Part shown: positions 5,657 through 9,123 of the stretch, piece after piece | Numbering within the stretch: position 1 is the first letter of the stretch | Layout: each line of letters begins with the position of its first letter | NCBI GenBank assembly: GCA_003519375.1 | Contig: DOWV01000201.1 | Span: 1-9,123 of the forward strand | From: Bacteroidota bacterium | Lineage (GTDB): Bacteria > Bacteroidota > Ignavibacteria > UBA10030 | Length of the DNA: 9,123 nucleotides | Reading direction: 5' to 3' | Translations under genes and position numbers: made by a program | Notes under the pieces: generated by a model | Told to the model about the DNA's origin: nothing | The model's database searches: none | The model's input: the letters and a program-made list of their open reading frames with translations, nothing else

Positions 5657-7483
5657 ATGAAAATCCCCAGTGTTGACCAGGTTTTCCGGGACGCGCGCCG
5701 TTCTCTTCTTCGTTTTCCATTAGCAATTCTCGACGCGCTGATCGGCACTTCAGCGGCGTTAGTGCTGATGGATCACGAAGGTCCGCCGACCCCTACGTTT
5801 CTTTTTCAGGTGCTGTTTGCAGCAATTCTCGGGTTCCCGCTTCTGGCCGGTCTGGCTTTCACAGCGGAAAAAAAGAAATGGGGATCTTCCGCTTCTCTTG
5901 GCTCCCAACTCGCCGGTGTTCTTCTCGTCTCAATCTATGCGCTCTCCGTTCCTCCGCAATTGAACGGCGCGCCGTTGTTCCATGTCATTCAGCTTGTGCT
6001 CCTCACGGTAGGCATGGTTCTTTTCGCGTTCGTGGGTCCCTACGTGCTCAACAATTCAATCAGTGGTTTTTGGCACTATTCCAAGATCCTTCTGATGAGA
6101 CTCATCGTGGCCTACCTCTACGGCGTTGTCCTCTGGGCAGGATTGGCTGTGGCGCTCGCAGCTCTCGATAATCTGTTTGGCGTTGACATCCCGATGAAGC
6201 GATACGGTGAGTTGTGGGCGTTCATCCAAGGAGTCTTCACGCCGTGGTTCTTCCTGGCCGGCGTCCCGGAAGATCTGGAGAGTATCGACTCGTTGACCGA
6301 TTATCCAAAAAGCCTCAAGATGTTTTCGCAGTATATCTTGTTTCCCTTGGTCCTGACGTACTTCGTCATCTTGTACGCGTATATTGGAAAGATTCTCTTT
6401 GCCTGGGACTGGCCGCAGGGTTGGGTCAGTAAACTCATACTCGGGTTCATCGCAACGGGATTCGTTTGGGTGATGCTCCTGGACCCGATCAGGGAACGAG
6501 CAGAAAATCGATGGATCAAAAGGACGTCTCACTGGCTCTTTTTGCTGAGCATCCCGCTCGTGGTGATGTTGTTCCTCGCAGTCTGGAGAAGGGTCTCGGA
6601 GTATGGAATCACGGAGGGAAGATATCTGGCCATGGCGCTGGGAGTATGGCTCTGCATCGTCGTTCCATATTTCATCTTCAGTAAGAAGAAGAACATCCTG
6701 GTCATCCCTGCCACACTCTGTCTCGCATCGTTCCTTGTGAGCTTCGGCCCATGGAGTGTTTTTGCGGTTTCGGAGCAGAGTCAGATTGCGCGCCTGAAAG
6801 GATTGCTTGAGAGAAACAAGATCCTCGTCAATGGAGCTGTTCAGAGCAATCACGACTCCCTTTCAAAAGCAGACACGAGGCAGATCAGCTCAGTCCTTTC
6901 GTACCTTTCGGACTTTCATGGCTTCGGCGGAATCCAACCCTGGTTCGCCGAGAGTCTGAAGAGGGACTCGCAGGCTTCGAGTCCGATCTATCGGGATCCC
7001 TCGGCTGTCGCGTCGCTCATGGGACTTGTATATACCAGAGTATGGCAAAATCCCGGAGGAGGAATCATCATCCTGAACGCTGATCGTGACCACCCGAGAC
7101 AAATTGGCGGATACGACCGGATGCTCCGTGCCCAGCGGTTGTTCAAGGACGCTGTGCTGGGAGCCCAGGGGGGCGATGTACGCTATCACATGGCCCCGGG
7201 GATGTTCGTTCTTGTCTTTGCCGCGAAGAGGCAAGGTGGAGCATTTGATTCTCTCCGCATCGATTTTCAGCCCGTGGTCGAACAGTTGGTGAAGAATTAC
7301 GGATCAGCGATCACGGACAAGGTGCCTCCGGAGGAAATGACGGTGAGCGCCGAAGACGCACATCTCAAGGTGAAAATCAATCTCTGGCAAATCCGCATCA
7401 AGAAGCAGGGGGAAGAAAACACGCCGATAGCCTACGAGGGTGACATCCTCTTCATGGTGGATAAAGGAAAAGGGCCTGAGTGA
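5657..7483 (+). CDS. DUF4153 domain integral membrane protein
   Basis: This 608-residue protein has a large membrane half and a soluble C-terminal half. Hydrophobic segments lie at about 23-38, 48-70, 84-98, 107-131, 145-170, 186-202, 225-248, 256-275, 291-309, 321-341 and 346-370, roughly ten or eleven helices. The family-typical region is the SEYGITEGRYL motif (314-324) between two late helices. Residues about 375-608 are mostly hydrophilic, begin with a helical stretch (QIARLKGLLERNKIL), and probably fold outside the membrane. Start support is good: GGGAGGA (5647-5653) precedes ATG 5657 by three bases, slightly close. Proteins with this domain are uncharacterised; sensory, cell-envelope or transport roles are all possible. 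A sigma-54 activator follows after 210 bp, but that gene has its own promoter, so no functional link is shown. Confidence 0.87.
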   Translation: MKIPSVDQVFRDARRSLLRFPLAILDALIGTSAALVLMDHEGPPTPTFLFQVLFAAILGFPLLAGLAFTAEKKKWGSSASLGSQLAGVLLVSIYALSVPPQLNGAPLFHVIQLVLLTVGMVLFAFVGPYVLNNSISGFWHYSKILLMRLIVAYLYGVVLWAGLAVALAALDNLFGVDIPMKRYGELWAFIQGVFTPWFFLAGVPEDLESIDSLTDYPKSLKMFSQYILFPLVLTYFVILYAYIGKILFAWDWPQGWVSKLILGFIATGFVWVMLLDPIRERAENRWIKRTSHWLFLLSIPLVVMLFLAVWRRVSEYGITEGRYLAMALGVWLCIVVPYFIFSKKKNILVIPATLCLASFLVSFGPWSVFAVSEQSQIARLKGLLERNKILVNGAVQSNHDSLSKADTRQISSVLSYLSDFHGFGGIQPWFAESLKRDSQASSPIYRDPSAVASLMGLVYTRVWQNPGGGIIILNADRDHPRQIGGYDRMLRAQRLFKDAVLGAQGGDVRYHMAPGMFVLVFAAKRQGGAFDSLRIDFQPVVEQLVKNYGSAITDKVPPEEMTVSAEDAHLKVKINLWQIRIKKQGEENTPIAYEGDILFMVDKGKGPE

Positions 7484-7605
7484 CTAGATGAACGATTGCC
7501 CGCCCGGCCCGTGGAAATGCCGTGCTTTCGCGAGTAATTTGACGCGTTTCCAGGGAGATCGATCGCAGGAGAAGGCACTCGCGGCGCCCCCCCAAGAATC
7601 CTGGT

Positions 7606-7634
7606 TTGATTTTCGATGTCGGATTGTGTATGAT
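7606..7634 (+). promoter_or_regulatory. Sigma-70-type promoter of the activator gene
   Basis: TTGATT (7606-7611) and TATGAT (7629-7634) are spaced by exactly 17 bp. The predicted start near 7641 leaves a leader of about 50 bases before the GTG at 7694. This excludes the in-frame TTG codons at 7634 and 7640 as starts for this transcript. A run of seven C (7587-7593) lies 12 bp upstream of the -35 box. Apart from this, the 210-bp gap 7484-7693 shows no clear terminator or gene. Confidence 0.55.
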
Positions 7635-7683
7635 TGACGTTGTCGATCCTGCCATCGCCTTCGAACAACGCCCCATCTTCTCC

Positions 7684-7687
7684 GGAG
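7684..7687 (+). promoter_or_regulatory. Ribosome binding site for the GTG start at 7694
   Basis: GGAG ends six bases before GTG 7694 and is the only good Shine-Dalgarno match near the 5' end of this frame. No ATG occurs in frame until 7773, which falls inside the GAF domain, so the GTG is preferred. Confidence 0.6.
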
Positions 7688-7693
7688 ATCCTT

Positions 7694-9123
7694 GTGGCCT
7701 CTGAGATCAATACTCTGAAACGCCGCATTGATGAGCTGGAAGAAATCCACCGCCTGGCTCAATCTCTCAGCTCCATGGCGAGCGTCTATGAAACGCTCGA
7801 AACAATTATCGATTGCTGCGTACGGCTCTGCCGCGCCGAGCACGGCGCAATCCTCTTGTTCGCCACCTCGGTTCACGAATCGGCACAAACTGTTATCCGC
7901 AACGGGAGAACAGACGGGTCGGATATCGATCACGTGCTGAATGCCCTGGTCGCAGGGTGGGTGGAAAGTCATAAGCGCCCCTTTTTGACAGACGACGTTT
8001 TGCGGGAGTTCAACTATCGTTCTCCGTCCGACAGGGTGCGAGCGCTGGGACCCTCGCTCGCTGCGCCTCTCCTCGACTCTGGCAAGCCGTTCGGAATGAT
8101 TCACCTCGTCAATACGCGCGGCGGCTCGAAATTCTCGGAGGACGATCTACGCATCGTCACCGCTCTTGCACCTCTCGCTGCGCAATTCATTCTCCGAGCC
8201 AAAGTCCAGGAAACACTCTTCACCGATAACCAGAGGCTCAAAGCTTCTCTGGCTCAATCGAGGGGAGTCGGGACGCTCCTCGGGATCAGCCCGCTCATCG
8301 AAGAAATCCGGAAAAAGATACAACTTGCCGGGCCGGCAAATGCGAGTGTGCTGCTGATCGGGGAGACCGGGACGGGTAAGGAGGTTGCAGCCAGAGCGAT
8401 ACACGTTCACAGTCCAAGAGCGGAGAAGCCGTTCATCGCCGTGAATTGTGCCGCTATACCTGCGACGCTCTTTGAATCTGAACTGTTCGGCCACGAGAAA
8501 GGCTCCTACACGGGAGCCACGACGACCATGAAGGGCAAATTCGAACTCGCCCACAGCGGAACGTTATTTCTCGACGAGATTTCTGCAATGCCCATCGAGC
8601 TTCAACCAAAACTCCTCAGAGTGCTTGAAGAGCGGAGTTTCACCCGCATCGGTTCGTCAGAAGAGCTGCGAGTGGATGTGCGGGTCATCGCCGCGTCCAA
8701 CAAGGATCTCCTCGAGGCAGTGCGGCGGGGCGAATTCCGCGAAGACTTGTATCACCGGATCAATGTCATTCCCATTTTGCTGCCGCCGCTGCACGCCCGT
8801 CGGGCTGATATTCCGCTTCTCGCGGAAGCGTTCCTGGCGGAGTTTTCAGGAGGCATGAAGAAGTTTGATGCCGACGCGTTGCGGCTGCTGTCGGAAACGG
8901 AGTGGAAGGGGAACGTGCGTGAACTTCGCAATGCGGTGGAGCGCATCTCGATTTTCACTTCGCTGCTCACAATTACTTCAGCTGCCGTACAGGAGATCGG
9001 GTTCGGAACCGTCGGCACGCCGGTCGTCGACGGTCGCAGTATGCTCCTTTCCCGTCTCCGGTCAAACCAGCCGGAAAACAATCTTCTTGAGAGCATGGAA
9101 AAAGACCTTCTGGATCTCGCGCT
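7694..9123 (+). CDS. GAF-domain sigma-54-dependent transcriptional activator (3' end cut by window)
   Basis: The frame stays open to the window edge, giving 476 codons. This bacterial enhancer-binding protein would use ATP hydrolysis to open sigma-54 RNA polymerase promoters. Order of parts: a short coiled coil (1-22), a GAF sensor domain (about 25-165), a linker, and an AAA+ domain (about 195-425). Visible AAA+ motifs are GETGTGKE (Walker A, 223-230), ESELFGHEKG (261-270), GSYTGA (270-275) in place of the sigma-54-contacting GAFTGA loop, GTLFLDEI (Walker B, 289-296), a sensor I region (333-339), FREDLYHRIN with arginine fingers R349/R355, and sensor II WKGNVREL (404-411, where P is usual instead of K). 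The Fis-type DNA-binding helix-turn-helix should follow beyond 9123. It lacks a receiver domain, so it resembles the NorR/FhlA-style arrangement, with the GAF domain sensing an unknown ligand. Its targets are not identifiable; I found no convincing GG-N10-GC promoter in the window. Confidence 0.93.
   Translation, partial: MASEINTLKRRIDELEEIHRLAQSLSSMASVYETLETIIDCCVRLCRAEHGAILLFATSVHESAQTVIRNGRTDGSDIDHVLNALVAGWVESHKRPFLTDDVLREFNYRSPSDRVRALGPSLAAPLLDSGKPFGMIHLVNTRGGSKFSEDDLRIVTALAPLAAQFILRAKVQETLFTDNQRLKASLAQSRGVGTLLGISPLIEEIRKKIQLAGPANASVLLIGETGTGKEVAARAIHVHSPRAEKPFIAVNCAAIPATLFESELFGHEKGSYTGATTTMKGKFELAHSGTLFLDEISAMPIELQPKLLRVLEERSFTRIGSSEELRVDVRVIAASNKDLLEAVRRGEFREDLYHRINVIPILLPPLHARRADIPLLAEAFLAEFSGGMKKFDADALRLLSETEWKGNVRELRNAVERISIFTSLLTITSAAVQEIGFGTVGTPVVDGRSMLLSRLRSNQPENNLLESMEKDLLDLA

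Noticed and set aside
6056..6853. Minus-strand open frame of 265 codons inside the DUF4153 gene
   Set aside because: The translation is highly charged and featureless, as expected from the complement of hydrophobic membrane-helix codons.
7488..7637. Small + strand frame of 49 codons starting MNDCPPGPWK after the DUF4153 stop
   Set aside because: It has no ribosome binding site at useful spacing, and its end overlaps the -10 box of the activator promoter. Not recognised as a known small protein.
7484..8104. Minus-strand open frame of 206 codons at the spacer and the GAF region
   Set aside because: It overlaps the GAF domain coding region and the activator promoter, and its translation has no recognisable domain.

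Overview
The window reads as ordinary chromosomal DNA of a free-living, probably environmental Gram-negative-type bacterium with roughly even base composition. The clues to lineage are indirect. DUF418 and DUF4153 membrane proteins, a GAF-type sigma-54 activator, a remnant of a 'GQ-I-SHY-IL-K-G-GG' serine/threonine kinase N-terminus, and short intergenic tandem repeats together resemble Ignavibacteria and other Bacteroidota/Chlorobi-group or related genomes. Good Shine-Dalgarno sequences and near-canonical -35/-10 boxes argue against the classical Bacteroidia, so I leave the phylum open.

Layout, all on the + strand. 1-332: the dead 5' end of a serine/threonine kinase gene (36-209), running into a 7-bp tandem repeat and nested inverted repeats. 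333-1562: a DUF418 polytopic membrane protein. 1563-1697: a regulatory region with a near-consensus sigma-70 promoter embedded in an operator-like inverted repeat. 1698-2834: an AAA_14-type ATPase with a winged helix and a PD-(D/E)XK nuclease-like C-terminus (DUF4143). 2993-4510: a UPF0371/DUF1846 protein. 4511-4625: a strong hairpin plus a five-unit 8-bp tandem repeat. 4626-5522: an exported alpha/beta-hydrolase (esterase type). 5523-5656: repeats and a hairpin. 5657-7483: a DUF4153 membrane protein. 7484-7693: a promoter-bearing gap. 7694 to the window end: a GAF plus AAA+ sigma-54-dependent activator (enhancer-binding protein) cut off before its DNA-binding domain.

The genes share one strand but are separated by gaps of about 115-210 bp holding promoters or palindromes. 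This looks like a row of individually expressed genes, not a tight operon, and I see no single pathway joining them. I do not see a clear new multi-gene system, CRISPR array, transposase or RNA gene. The most distinctive signals are in the spacers: the operator-shaped promoter in front of the ATPase, the two short-unit tandem repeats (7-bp and 8-bp periods), the hairpins in the spacers, and the kinase remnant. All assignments come from reading motifs by eye; no database search was possible.
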